Of a stretch of DNA of 64,000 nucleotides, positions 9,566 to 18,469 are shown one piece after another. Under the pieces are notes generated by a model that did not search any database, was not told the DNA's origin, and worked only from the letters and a program-made list of their open reading frames with translations. The position numbers were made by a program, and so were the translations under genes. Each line of letters opens with the position of its first letter. Positions within the stretch are counted from its first letter, which is position 1. Source of the stretch: Pseudorhodobacter aquimaris (GTDB lineage Bacteria > Pseudomonadota > Alphaproteobacteria > Rhodobacterales > Rhodobacteraceae); the NCBI RefSeq assembly GCF_001202025.1, contig NZ_LGHS01000076.1, positions 309,798-373,797 of the forward strand, in the 5' to 3' direction.

Positions 9566-10180
9566 ATGAAGCTCTATCTGGCGAAAGGCACAATCTCTGT
9601 CGCGGCGGCAATCGTGGCAGAGGAGGCGGGGCTGGCCTATACGCCGATGGTCGTGGATTTCGCCGCAGGGGTGCAGAACCAGCCGGAATATCTGGCGATC
9701 AACCCCAAGGGACGCGTGCCTGCACTAGAGGTTCCGGGCGGTATCCTGACCGAGACGGGGGCGATTTTGGATTACCTAGCGGATTTGGCTCCCTCGGCGG
9801 GGGTGGTGCCGCAAGATCCGGTGCAAGCGGGGCGGATGCGTGAGGTGATGTATTACCTCGCTTCGACCATGCATGTAAATCACGCCCACAAGCTGCGCGG
9901 TCATCGCTGGGCGACACAAACCGCAAGCCACGAGGATATGCGGGCCAAAGTGACAGAAAACATGGCGGATTGTTGTGCCTATATTGAGAGAAACGCGATC
10001 AAGGGCCCCTATGTGCTGGGCGATCAGTTCTGTGTCGCAGACGCCTATCTTTATGTCGTGAGCACATGGCTGGCGGGTGACGGGGTAACGATTTTTGATT
10101 ACCCAAAGCTGGCAGCCCATCACGCGGCCATGGGTGAGCGGCCTAGCGTCAAAGCGGTGCGCGCGGCGGGATATTTGTAA
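9566..10180 (+). CDS. Glutathione S-transferase family protein
   Basis: The 204-residue product has a thioredoxin-like N-terminal half, with the cis-proline segment GRVPALEVPGG and ETGAILDYL (glutathione gamma-glutamyl site). A helical C-terminal half contains the N-capping motif FCVADAYLYV. It is a soluble cytoplasmic protein. The substrate is unknown, and stringent assignment to a GST class is not possible by eye. Confidence 0.88.
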   Translation: MKLYLAKGTISVAAAIVAEEAGLAYTPMVVDFAAGVQNQPEYLAINPKGRVPALEVPGGILTETGAILDYLADLAPSAGVVPQDPVQAGRMREVMYYLASTMHVNHAHKLRGHRWATQTASHEDMRAKVTENMADCCAYIERNAIKGPYVLGDQFCVADAYLYVVSTWLAGDGVTIFDYPKLAAHHAAMGERPSVKAVRAAGYL

Positions 10181-10282
10181 ATACCTTCGCCCGGATCATG
10201 CATGTGCTGTAGATTTTTGCGGTTGCCAAAGGGATGGATGGTTAAAATTTGATTTAGGCCGCGCGGATTTATCGGTGCGATA

Positions 10283-10300
10283 ACTATGCAATACTATGCA
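10283..10300. repeat. Short direct repeat ACTATGCA, ten-base period
   Basis: ACTATGCA occurs at 10283-10290 and again at 10293-10300, one DNA helical turn apart. The site is within the 212-bp spacer upstream of the pcm-like/tolC unit. The spacing suggests a regulator site, but I cannot name a protein for it. Confidence 0.35.
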
Positions 10301-10392
10301 TTATTCCGTGCCAGACCCGCGTGGCGATGTTGCCCATTTGGCGGTTCTGTGTCATCAGATCGAGAACAGCAATTTAATCAATAGGTTCATCA

Positions 10393-11046
10393 ATGATCGA
10401 TTTTGCCGCTCGTCGGACCATGATGGTCGATACGCAGGTTCGTCCTTCTGACGTCACAAAATTTCCGATCATCGAGTCGATACTGACCGTCCCGCGTGAG
10501 GTCTATGTGGGCGCCGATCAGCAAGAGGCAGCCTATGTCGGCGGCAATCTGACCATCGCACCCGGCCGTGTCATCCTTGAACCGCGCAGCTTTGCCAAGC
10601 TATTGGATGCTGTGGATATTCAACCTGACGAGGCCGTTCTCGACCTTGGTTGCGGTTTTGGCTATTCCACCGCCGTTATCGCCAATCTCGCTGATGCCGT
10701 GGTTGCCGTAGAGGACTCGGCCGAAATGGCCGATGACGCACAAGGGCGCCTGTCGGCGCAGGGCGTGGATAATGCAGCCGTGATCACTGGCGCCTTGGCC
10801 GAAGGGGCGGCAAAACACGGCCCCTATGACGTGATCGTGGTTGAGGGTGCCGTACAAGAGGTTCCGCAAGCTTTGCTTGACCAGCTAAAGGACGGGGGCC
10901 GTATTGGTGCGCTGTTCATGGAAGGCAGTCTTGGCGTGGCCCGTATCGGACATAAGGGCGAAGACGGGGTGACGTGGCGTTATGCGTTCAATGCCTCGGC
11001 CCCGGTGCTGCAAGGATTTGAAAAAACAGCCACTTTTGCGCTGTAA
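10393..11046 (+). CDS. Divergent protein-L-isoaspartate O-methyltransferase family protein
   Basis: This 217-residue SAM-dependent methyltransferase has the Pcm fold, with SAM motif VLDLGCGFGYSTAV at about residues 82-95. It lacks the canonical [11 protein letters not shown] substrate motif of true Pcm, having APGRVILEPRSFAKL instead. A true pcm is present at 5004-5669, so this copy probably has another substrate. It lies 53 bp before tolC in the same direction, an association seen in this order. Isoaspartate repair activity is doubtful. Confidence 0.85.
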   Translation: MIDFAARRTMMVDTQVRPSDVTKFPIIESILTVPREVYVGADQQEAAYVGGNLTIAPGRVILEPRSFAKLLDAVDIQPDEAVLDLGCGFGYSTAVIANLADAVVAVEDSAEMADDAQGRLSAQGVDNAAVITGALAEGAAKHGPYDVIVVEGAVQEVPQALLDQLKDGGRIGALFMEGSLGVARIGHKGEDGVTWRYAFNASAPVLQGFEKTATFAL

Positions 11047-11099
11047 TAGACGGTTTGGCCGGCATGTGGCCCGGAATTTGGAAATGCGGAGATAGGTAA

Positions 11100-12455
11100 A
11101 TGACATCACTTGGCAAATGGCTGCGTGTCGGAATTCTGGGCGCGGCACTGGCGCTTCCGCAGGCGGCTTGGGCGGACAGCCTTGCCGATGCGTTGATCGC
11201 CGCCTATCGGAATTCCAATATTCTGGAACAGAACCGTGCGGTTCTGCGCGCCGCCGATGAGGATGTCGCAATTGCCGTTGCCAGCCTGCGCCCGGTTCTG
11301 GCCTTTCGTGTTGGTGGCGTCTACAGCCACACAAAATATACCGAAGGGTTGACCAACACCGTCAGCCTGCTGGCCGAGATGACACTATATGATTTCGGTC
11401 GCAACAAGGCGACGATTGCCGCGCGTAAATCGGCCGTTCTGGCGGCGCGCCAATCGCTTGTCAGCTATGAGCAGGATGTCCTATTGGCTGCCGTGACGGC
11501 CTATGTAGGTCTGCAACAGGCACAAGATACGGTGGCGCTGCGTCAGTCCAATCTGCGATTGATCTCGCAGGAATTGCAGGCCGCGCGTGACCGCTTTGAG
11601 GTGGGGGAAATCACACGCACTGATGTTGCAATCGCGGATTCGCGCCTTGCTGCGTCTCAGTCCGAATTGGCCGCGGCGCAGGGTGATTTGACCGTCGCAC
11701 GTGAGAATTACAAGCTGGCGATTGGCAAGCTTCCCGGAAGATTGCAGCGTTTGCCCGCAATGCCGCGCACAGCAAGCAGTCTGGACGAGGCGAAATCAGT
11801 CGCTATTCGCATGCACCCCCTTGTGCGTCAGCTGCAACATGAAGTGGCCACTGCCGAGGCGGGGATCGTCTTGGCAAAGGCGAATATGGGCCCGACACTG
11901 AGCGGCAATATCGCCGCCTCCGACAATAATGTGGACACTGACAGCTTCAGTGCATCTGTGACATTGAACCAGACCATCTATGCCGGGGGCAGCTTTTCCG
12001 CGCTCTATCGGCAGTCTTTGGCTCGGCGCGATACGGCGCGTGCGCAACTGCACCAAAGTACCGCACAGGTTGTTCAGGCCGTTGCCGCAGCCTGGTCCAA
12101 TATCGAAGTGGCGCGCGCAAGTATTGCCGCCAGCGAACGTCAGATCCGCTCTGCCCAGACTGCCTATGAGGGCGTCAAGGAGGAGGCGCGGCTTGGTTCG
12201 CGGACCACGCTTGATGTATTGGATGCCGAGCAAGAGCTCTTGAGCGCGCGTACATCCCGGCTTACGGCGCAGTCGAATTATTCGATCGGGGTTTATACCT
12301 TGTTGTCGCGCATGGGCCTTTTGACGGTTGATCACCTGAAGCTCGGCATCCCGACCTATGATCCTGAGGCCTATTACAACGCTGTCAAAAGCGCGCCCGC
12401 GACATCCAGTCAGGGCAAGCGTTTGGACCGAATCCTGAAATCAATCGGCAACTAA
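11100..12455 (+). CDS. tolC: TolC family outer membrane efflux/type I secretion protein
   Basis: TolC-type trimers form the outer-membrane channel for efflux pumps and type I secretion. The 451-residue product has a signal peptide (residues 1-25, cut at QAAWA-D). Two repeated outer-membrane efflux domains follow, each with a beta-strand pair (the first containing YDFGRN, the second IYAGGSFSALYRQ) and long Ala/Gln-rich coiled-coil helices. No inner-membrane partner is adjacent, so it may serve several systems. Confidence 0.92.
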   Translation: MTSLGKWLRVGILGAALALPQAAWADSLADALIAAYRNSNILEQNRAVLRAADEDVAIAVASLRPVLAFRVGGVYSHTKYTEGLTNTVSLLAEMTLYDFGRNKATIAARKSAVLAARQSLVSYEQDVLLAAVTAYVGLQQAQDTVALRQSNLRLISQELQAARDRFEVGEITRTDVAIADSRLAASQSELAAAQGDLTVARENYKLAIGKLPGRLQRLPAMPRTASSLDEAKSVAIRMHPLVRQLQHEVATAEAGIVLAKANMGPTLSGNIAASDNNVDTDSFSASVTLNQTIYAGGSFSALYRQSLARRDTARAQLHQSTAQVVQAVAAAWSNIEVARASIAASERQIRSAQTAYEGVKEEARLGSRTTLDVLDAEQELLSARTSRLTAQSNYSIGVYTLLSRMGLLTVDHLKLGIPTYDPEAYYNAVKSAPATSSQGKRLDRILKSIGN

Positions 12456-12663
12456 ACCCCGCATAAATCCCCAGAATTCGACCTCATTTTGAAGAATAAC
12501 CCGTTGCTGCGGCCGCCAATTCCTTGTTTTACCCTTGGCGGCTTGATAACCTTCGCTGAGTATTGTAGGGCAGCAGGCCGTTCTCGTCTTTTGGGCGGTT
12601 AAAAAGAAATACGGCGTCAAGCTGTATCGCGCTGGGGTGGTTTGGATAATGAAGCAGGGTCAC

Positions 12664-13329
12664 ATGTCAGAACCGATGAGTTCGGGTGAGATTGAAGACG
12701 TTTTGTCTTCGATTCGCCGTTTGGTAACCGATGATTTGCGCCCTGCAGCGCCCCCTGTCAGTGATGAGCCGGTCGGAAAACTGCTTTTGACACCTGCACT
12801 GCGGGTGGTGTCCGGCGCGCCTTCGCGCCAAGATAGCCAAGCCAGACCATCAGGCGGTGCCGTGCCGACCAATCCTGAACCACAGACGCAGGCACAGGCG
12901 GATATGGCCCGGGTGCTTAGCGAGATCCGTGCGGCAGTGGCCGGCAACCAGCAAGAATGGGAACCAGAAAGCGGCGACGGGCCTATGGTGCCGATGTCTT
13001 GGCAAGCGCCTGAATGGGTGCCGGAGGCAGAGGTGGTATCACCCCAAGCTGCGGGCGATGCGGCAAGCGAAAAAGAAATTGCAGATGCTGCCGAGGCCGC
13101 TGCGGTTGCCGAAATTACGGCCCGTATGGCGGCGGATGCGACAACTGAAAACGCTGGCCGTGCCTCTACGCGGGCTCAGGGTATTGATGAGGCGGTGCTG
13201 CGCGATCTGGTCCGCGATCTTATCCGTGAGGAGTTGAGCGGATCATTGGGCGAACGTATCACGCGCAATGTGCGCAAGTTGGTACGTGCAGAGATTAACA
13301 GGGCAATTACGGCGCGCAACCTCGATTGA
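12664..13329 (+). CDS. PopZ-like (DUF2497) polar organising protein
   Basis: The N-terminus, MSSGEIEDVLSSIRRLVTDD, resembles the PopZ start helix that binds client proteins at the cell pole. The middle is Pro/Glu/Ala-rich and disordered-looking. The C-terminus (about residues 175-221) is a charged oligomerisation helix region ending RAEINRAITARNLD. This three-part layout is the DUF2497/PopZ pattern. The frame is open to 12637, so starts at 12637 or 12649 remain possible, and no ribosome site is decisive. A PopZ role in chromosome or division-protein anchoring is inferred from the family. Confidence 0.75.
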   Translation: MSEPMSSGEIEDVLSSIRRLVTDDLRPAAPPVSDEPVGKLLLTPALRVVSGAPSRQDSQARPSGGAVPTNPEPQTQAQADMARVLSEIRAAVAGNQQEWEPESGDGPMVPMSWQAPEWVPEAEVVSPQAAGDAASEKEIADAAEAAAVAEITARMAADATTENAGRASTRAQGIDEAVLRDLVRDLIREELSGSLGERITRNVRKLVRAEINRAITARNLD

Positions 13330-13351
13330 TTTTATTTTGAGATATTCTGTA

Positions 13352-13386
13352 AAACAAAACGCGCCCATTTAAGGCGCGCTTTGTTT
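13352..13386. terminator. Intrinsic terminator, bidirectional
   Basis: Bases 13352-13365 pair with 13373-13386 around the loop CATTTAA, with one mismatch. A GC-rich core is flanked by A-rich and T-rich arms, so it reads as a rho-independent terminator on both strands. It separates the convergent PopZ-like and DUF6280 genes. Confidence 0.8.
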
Positions 13387-13426
13387 GTGAAATGCAGAGA
13401 CCGGTCGTTCCCCGATCTGAATTAAT

Positions 13427-13747
13427 TCAGGCTGCTTCGGCCTGTTCCAATGCGTTGCGGCGTTCGGATTCTTCGCGCGACAGCGCGACCGATGTGCGGA
13501 TACCTTTGGATACGAATTCCATCAGGCCCTTTACGACGCGTTCATTTGGGTCGATCCCGGCACAAGACAGTACCTCACGCCCATCACGAGAGCGTGCCCA
13601 ACGCGCGATTTGATCGGGACCGTTCCCGTATTTCTTGTCGTCTGCAATAGCGTCATCCAATGCGGCGAGAACCACCGCGGCAAAAAGCTTGCGCGCCCGT
13701 TGCCCCTGTTCAAAGTTGAACGCAGTTCCATCCACGAAGTCCAGCAT
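13427..13747 (-). CDS. DUF6280 family protein
   Basis: This 106-residue, acidic, soluble protein with no signal peptide matches a small family I associate with Rhodobacterales (DUF6280). It is highly conserved around ARKLFAAVVLAALDDAIADDKKYG and ARSRDGREVLSCAGID. No function is known. AGGA precedes the ATG, within a long purine-rich stretch. It is transcribed divergently from efp. Confidence 0.7.
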   Translation of the reverse strand: MLDFVDGTAFNFEQGQRARKLFAAVVLAALDDAIADDKKYGNGPDQIARWARSRDGREVLSCAGIDPNERVVKGLMEFVSKGIRTSVALSREESERRNALEQAEAA

Positions 13748-13960
13748 AGTGTCGTCCTACTCTTGCTCTTGCTCTTTTTGACGTTCGGCCAATATGACGA
13801 TTTCTCAGTGATTCGGCATACCCCGTTTGGCATAGCACATATGCATCCAGCGCATAGCTTTCTTTTTGAAACACTGTATCTTGTTATCTTGCCGCCCAGC
13901 ACAGTGGTATATATAGGGATGGCTTGCGATCTTTCAACGTTTTGTCAAGGTTTTGTCATA

Positions 13961-14523
13961 ATGCCCAAAATAAACGGCACGAAATTAAACCCGGCTATGT
14001 GCTGGAGCATGATAAGGGCCTATGGGCAGCAGTTAAGGTTAACATCGTCAAGCCCGGCAAGGGTGGCGCCTTTGCGCAGGTAGAGCTGAAGAACCTGCGC
14101 GATGGCCGCAAGCTGAACGAACGCTTCCGGTCCGAGGATAGGGTTGAGCGGGTTTCATTGGAAACCAAAGACCAGCAATTCCTGTATGAAACCGATGGTA
14201 TGCTGGTTTTTATGGACAATGAAACCTTTGAGCAGATCGAACTGCCTGCGGATCTTTTGGGGGAGCGTCGCCCGTTCTTGCAAGACGGGATGATGGCCGC
14301 GGTGGAATATTACGGCGAAGAGGCGCTCTCGATGCGTTTACCACAAAAGGTACGCTGCAAGATTGTGGAGACAGAGCCTGTGCAAAAAGGCCAGACGGCC
14401 GCCAATAGTTTCAAGCCTGCGATTCTGGACAATGGCGTGCGGATCATGGTGCCGCCCTTTGTCGGCGTGGACGAGGATGTCATCGTTCACACCGAATTGA
14501 TGGAATACTCCGAGCGCGCTTAA
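13961..14523 (+). pseudogene. efp: Elongation factor P, one-base frameshift after codon 6
   Basis: EF-P relieves ribosome stalling at polyproline. From 13981 the frame is a normal EF-P ([20 protein letters not shown] through to [21 protein letters not shown]), but its true start MPKING (13961-13978) is in another frame. One base is missing at 13979-13980. With it restored, the gene has 188 codons (187 residues), the usual length. The residue at the EF-P modification position is Lys-Gly-Gly as expected ([10 protein letters not shown]). Because the rest is perfectly conserved, a sequencing error is far likelier than loss. Its stop codon overlaps the convergent ygfZ stop. Confidence 0.9.
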
Positions 14524-15290
14524 TCCGCGTCGAGCATGTGCAAAACCGCCTCACCGGCCTGCAACGGGCCGGTGGCGCGATCAAACCGCAGATAGGCCAG
14601 CGCATAGCCGCCGCTTTGGGTGAAAAGCGTGCCTGCAGGCTTGCCGCCTTGGGTGGTGATCTCGGTGCCGATGGGGGCCGTCCCCTCAATCCGCACCCGG
14701 CGCAGCCCTTTACGCAGCTCGGTCTTATGCTTCATACGGGCGGTGACCTCTTGCCCGACATAGCAGCCTTTGCGGAAATCCACACCGTGCAGACGCTCGA
14801 ACCCCATTTCCAGCAAATAGCTGTCGTCGGGGATTAGCTCTATCCCGCTTTGGGGGATGGCATGTTCAACGCGGATCGCATCCCAATCAATCGTGGGCGC
14901 CGCGCCCTGTTCGGTGCCGTAAAGCCGCCAGCCAAGCGCCGGGTGGCGCGGGTCGGCCATTGCGCCGTCAGGAAGCGTGCCCAAACCGCGGTTGACCTGT
15001 AAGGCGCTTGGCGCAAGCTGCACAGCGGCGCGCAGTTTATACATTGTCAGCCGTTTGAGCGTCGCATCAGCCAGCGCCTCGGGCAGGTCCAGCAGCAGGG
15101 CATCTCCGGTGTTGACCACAAAGAAATCGGCCAGATATTTGCCTTGCGGCGTCAGGAACGCAGCCCAGACAATGCCCGGCGCGTCGCGCAGGCACAAAAT
15201 ATCATTGCTGACCAACCCTTGCAGAAAATCCAGCGCATCCTTGCCGGTCACAGAAATCAGGCGGCGGTCGGTTGTCATCTCACCTTGCAT
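14520..15290 (-). CDS. ygfZ: Folate-binding YgfZ/GcvT-like protein, Fe-S cluster assembly factor
   Basis: YgfZ-family proteins use tetrahydrofolate in maintaining certain iron-sulphur enzymes. The 256-residue product has the diagnostic motif KGCYVGQE at residues 174-181 followed by [15 protein letters not shown] lies seven bases before the ATG at 15290; an internal ATG at 15278 is a weaker alternative. It begins 12 bases after the end of the ABC exporter gene, so the two are probably co-transcribed. Its 3' end overlaps efp's stop. Confidence 0.9.
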   Translation of the reverse strand: MQGEMTTDRRLISVTGKDALDFLQGLVSNDILCLRDAPGIVWAAFLTPQGKYLADFFVVNTGDALLLDLPEALADATLKRLTMYKLRAAVQLAPSALQVNRGLGTLPDGAMADPRHPALGWRLYGTEQGAAPTIDWDAIRVEHAIPQSGIELIPDDSYLLEMGFERLHGVDFRKGCYVGQEVTARMKHKTELRKGLRRVRIEGTAPIGTEITTQGGKPAGTLFTQSGGYALAYLRFDRATGPLQAGEAVLHMLDAD

Positions 15291-15302
15291 GGAAATACCC
15301 CC

Positions 15303-17060
15303 TCAGGATTGGAATTGCAGCTTGCACAGATCGGCATAAAGGCCGGAACGGGCAAGCAGTTCATCATGTGTGCCACTGTCGACCGCGCGGCCTGCATCCA
15401 TTACCACAATGCGGTCGGCGTTGCGGATCGTGGCAAGCCGGTGGGCGATGACCAGCGTGGTGCGCCCCTTGGCGGCATGGGACAGTGCTTCGGCCACCAG
15501 TGCCTCGGATTGGGCGTCCAGCGCGCTTGTCGCCTCATCCAGTAGCAGGACAGGGGCGTCGCGCAGCAGGGCGCGCGCAATCGCCACGCGCTGACGCTGC
15601 CCGCCTGACAGGGCCGACCCACGCGGGCCTGCGGGGCTGTCGAGGCCAAGTGGCAAGCCCGCCACGAATTCGGTGACATGGGCGGCATCCATCGCGGCGC
15701 GCAGCTGGGCCTCGGTCGGGTTGCCGCCAAGGGCGATATTCTCGCGGATGGTCTCATCAAAGAGCGCGGCATCCTGAGTGACCACGGCAAACTGGCTGCG
15801 CAGCGCGGGCAGGGGCAGGGTGGCGATATCGGTGCCGTCCAGCGTGATCTGCCCTGCTTGGGGGGTGGCCATCGCCGTCAACAGGTTAAAGACCGTGCTT
15901 TTCCCCGCCCCCGATGCGCCAACAAGGGCCGTCATCTTGCCCGCCTCGGCCACCAGTGACAGCCCGTGCAGCACCGGCACATCGCCATAGCCGAAGACGA
16001 CATCGCGAACCTCGATACGCGGCGCCTGACCCGCATTGGGCAGGGTGGCGGTGGCATCGGGGCGCGGCGCAGGTTGCGTGTCAAACAGCCGGAAAAGCCG
16101 TTCCAGGCTGGCCGCGGCCACTTGCCAGAACCCCGCCATATCGCCCAACCGCCGCAGGGGTTGGAACGTCAGCGCCATGGCCGAGAAGAAGGCCATGAAA
16201 TCCCCGATCGTGCGGGTGCCATCGGCAATCTGCGCGCCCCCCAGCATCAGCACGGTGAAAAAGCCGATGCCCGTGATCACATCAATCAGCGCGGGCAGGG
16301 TGGAACGGCCGATCATCATCTTGATCTCGGCGCGGACAATCATGTTGACGATGGTTCGGAACCGGCCGGTTTGGTACTCTTCCATCCGGTTCAGCTTGAC
16401 CGCCTGAATGCCGTGGAACACCTCATCCAGCCGTGTGGCGCGCTGACCTGCATCAATGCGCATGGCGGCGGTTTTGCGGCGGATATAGCGCTGGATCACC
16501 ACGGCGGGCAGGATCAGCAAAGGCGCGCCGATCAGCGCGGCAAGGGTCCATGTCGGATCAACCGCCAGCGCCACCGCAAACAGCCCGATCAAGGATATGA
16601 TATCGCGCCCGACGCCGGTGATCAGCGTGGACCAGACCCCTTGCACCGCTAGGGTATCGCCCTGCACCCGCTCGATCAGCGCGCCGGGCGGATTGGATTG
16701 GAAAAATCCGGCGTCCAGCGTCAGGATATGACGCAACAGATCCACCTGCATCGCCGATGAGGACCGCTGTGCAATCGTGGTCAGCAAGGACTTAGAGGTG
16801 ATGGAGGTGATCGCCCGTAGCACAAACAGCCCCAAAATTGCAAAGCCGACCCAGATCAACGCATCCTGCCCACCTTCTGAGAACACCTTATCAAACAACG
16901 GCTTTAGCAAATAGGAGAGCGCGCCAAGCGTGCTGCCCTCAACCACCATCACGCCAAAGGCCAAGGCCATCAACCCTTTGAATGGGCGAAGATACCCCGC
17001 CCAAAGCCGCCCGAAAAGGCGAGAGGAACGGTAAGGGTTCACGGGTTTTCTTTGGGTCAC
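15303..17060 (-). CDS. msbA: MsbA-type ABC exporter (fused permease and ATPase)
   Basis: The 585-residue half-transporter has six membrane segments in residues 1-310 and a nucleotide-binding domain after about 350. The domain has Walker A GASGAGKST (381-389), Q-loop near 429, signature LSGGQRQR (484-491), Walker B VLLLDEA and the H-loop VIAHRL. This is the lipid/multidrug exporter class that includes MsbA, which flips lipid A. Lipid A specificity is inferred; a general multidrug exporter is possible. Confidence 0.85.
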   Translation of the reverse strand: MTQRKPVNPYRSSRLFGRLWAGYLRPFKGLMALAFGVMVVEGSTLGALSYLLKPLFDKVFSEGGQDALIWVGFAILGLFVLRAITSITSKSLLTTIAQRSSSAMQVDLLRHILTLDAGFFQSNPPGALIERVQGDTLAVQGVWSTLITGVGRDIISLIGLFAVALAVDPTWTLAALIGAPLLILPAVVIQRYIRRKTAAMRIDAGQRATRLDEVFHGIQAVKLNRMEEYQTGRFRTIVNMIVRAEIKMMIGRSTLPALIDVITGIGFFTVLMLGGAQIADGTRTIGDFMAFFSAMALTFQPLRRLGDMAGFWQVAAASLERLFRLFDTQPAPRPDATATLPNAGQAPRIEVRDVVFGYGDVPVLHGLSLVAEAGKMTALVGASGAGKSTVFNLLTAMATPQAGQITLDGTDIATLPLPALRSQFAVVTQDAALFDETIRENIALGGNPTEAQLRAAMDAAHVTEFVAGLPLGLDSPAGPRGSALSGGQRQRVAIARALLRDAPVLLLDEATSALDAQSEALVAEALSHAAKGRTTLVIAHRLATIRNADRIVVMDAGRAVDSGTHDELLARSGLYADLCKLQFQS

Positions 17061-17209
17061 GGGAAGGGGGCCGCCATCATTGGATCAGGTTTGCCCTGAT
17101 GTAACGCGATATGATCGCAGGCCGCAAGCGCAGGCGGCTGGATCGGTATTGACCCGACGCCTGCACGCGCCTAGCACTTGATGCAGAATAGAACCCAGAA
17201 AGTCTGCTG

Positions 17210-18436
17210 ATGTCTGATACGCCTCGCGCTGCCTCGCTTGCCTTCGGGCGCCCCTATCTGGCCATTCCCGGCCCATCGGTTATGCCGGACCGGGTGTTGC
17301 AGGCCATGCACCGCGCCGCGCCCAATATCTATGGGGGGGAGGTCTATGACGTGGTCGATGCCATCTGGCCACGGCTGAAGGCGGTTGCGCGTACCAAGCA
17401 GCATTGCGCGGTCTATATTGGCAACGGTCATGCGGCATGGGAGGCGGCGAATGCCAACCTCTTTAGCCGTGGAGACAAGGCGCTGGTGGTGGCTGTCGGC
17501 CATTTCGGGCTGAATTGGGCGCAGTCCGCGCGGGCGCTTGGGGTCGATGTTGAGGTGCTCGATTTTGGGATATCCACCCCGGTTGATCTGTCGCAGGTTG
17601 AGGACGCCTTGCGCGCCGATACTGGTCATAAGATCAAGGCGTTGCTGGCCACCCATGTCGATACGTCAAGCTCTATCAAGACCGATATCACGGGGCTGCG
17701 TGGGGTGCTGGACGCGACCGGGCATCCGGCGCTTTTGGCGGTGGATTGCATCGCCTCCTTGGGTTGCGATGAATATCACATGGATGATTGGGGTGTCGAT
17801 GTGACCGTCGCCGCCAGCCAAAAGGGGTTGATGACGCCGCCCGGTCTGGGGTTCTTGTGGTTTTCCGAAAAGGCACGGGCGCGCTGCGCGGACAGCGATA
17901 TTCGCACGCCCTATTGGGATTGGGAGCCACGCGCCTGTGGTAGCCAGTTCTGGCAGAAATTCTGTGGTACCGCCCCCACGCATCATATCTATGGGCTGTC
18001 TGAAGCCTTGAAGATGATCGAGGACGAGGGATTGGCAAATGTTTGGGCGCGTCACCGCACCTTGGCGGGGGCGGTCTGGTCGGCCTTTGAGGTTTGGGGA
18101 GGGGGGAACCCCGCAATTGCGCTCAATGTTGTGCAGGCCGTGAACCGGGGCTGTGCCGTGACAGCGGCACGGCTGGGCGGCAGGGATGCGACGCGTCTGC
18201 GTGAATGGTGCGAACAGCAGGGAGGGGTCACGCTGGGCATTGGCCTTGGCATGGCCCCGCCAGATGATCCGGCATGGCACGGGTTTTTGCGGGTGGCCCA
18301 TATGGGGCATGTAAATGCGCATATGACGCTTGGCGTGCTGGCGGTCATGGAGGCGGGGATGCAAAGCCTGAACATCGCACATGGCGAGGGCGGGGTCCTT
18401 GCGGCGACCAAGGTGGTCTCAGCGCATTTCGGGTGA
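17210..18436 (+). CDS. PLP-dependent aminotransferase, alanine/serine-glyoxylate family
   Basis: This 408-residue class V aminotransferase has the AGXT-type N-terminus (PGPSVMPDRVLQAM), a glycine-rich PLP contact (GNGHAAWEAA) and an Asp in AVDCIASLG (about 179). The Schiff-base lysine is Lys205 within AASQKGLMTPPGLGF. Serine-glyoxylate, alanine-glyoxylate and related donors are all possible. No pathway partner is adjacent, so substrate remains open. Confidence 0.87.
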   Translation: MSDTPRAASLAFGRPYLAIPGPSVMPDRVLQAMHRAAPNIYGGEVYDVVDAIWPRLKAVARTKQHCAVYIGNGHAAWEAANANLFSRGDKALVVAVGHFGLNWAQSARALGVDVEVLDFGISTPVDLSQVEDALRADTGHKIKALLATHVDTSSSIKTDITGLRGVLDATGHPALLAVDCIASLGCDEYHMDDWGVDVTVAASQKGLMTPPGLGFLWFSEKARARCADSDIRTPYWDWEPRACGSQFWQKFCGTAPTHHIYGLSEALKMIEDEGLANVWARHRTLAGAVWSAFEVWGGGNPAIALNVVQAVNRGCAVTAARLGGRDATRLREWCEQQGGVTLGIGLGMAPPDDPAWHGFLRVAHMGHVNAHMTLGVLAVMEAGMQSLNIAHGEGGVLAATKVVSAHFG

Positions 18437-18469
18437 TATATCTTTAGTTCAATATGTTATGGCGCAAAG

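Noticed and set aside
10231..10260. Possible CtrA box (TTAA-N7-TTTA) before the pcm-like gene
   Set aside because: It has a mismatch in the second half, and such A/T-rich near-matches are common by chance.
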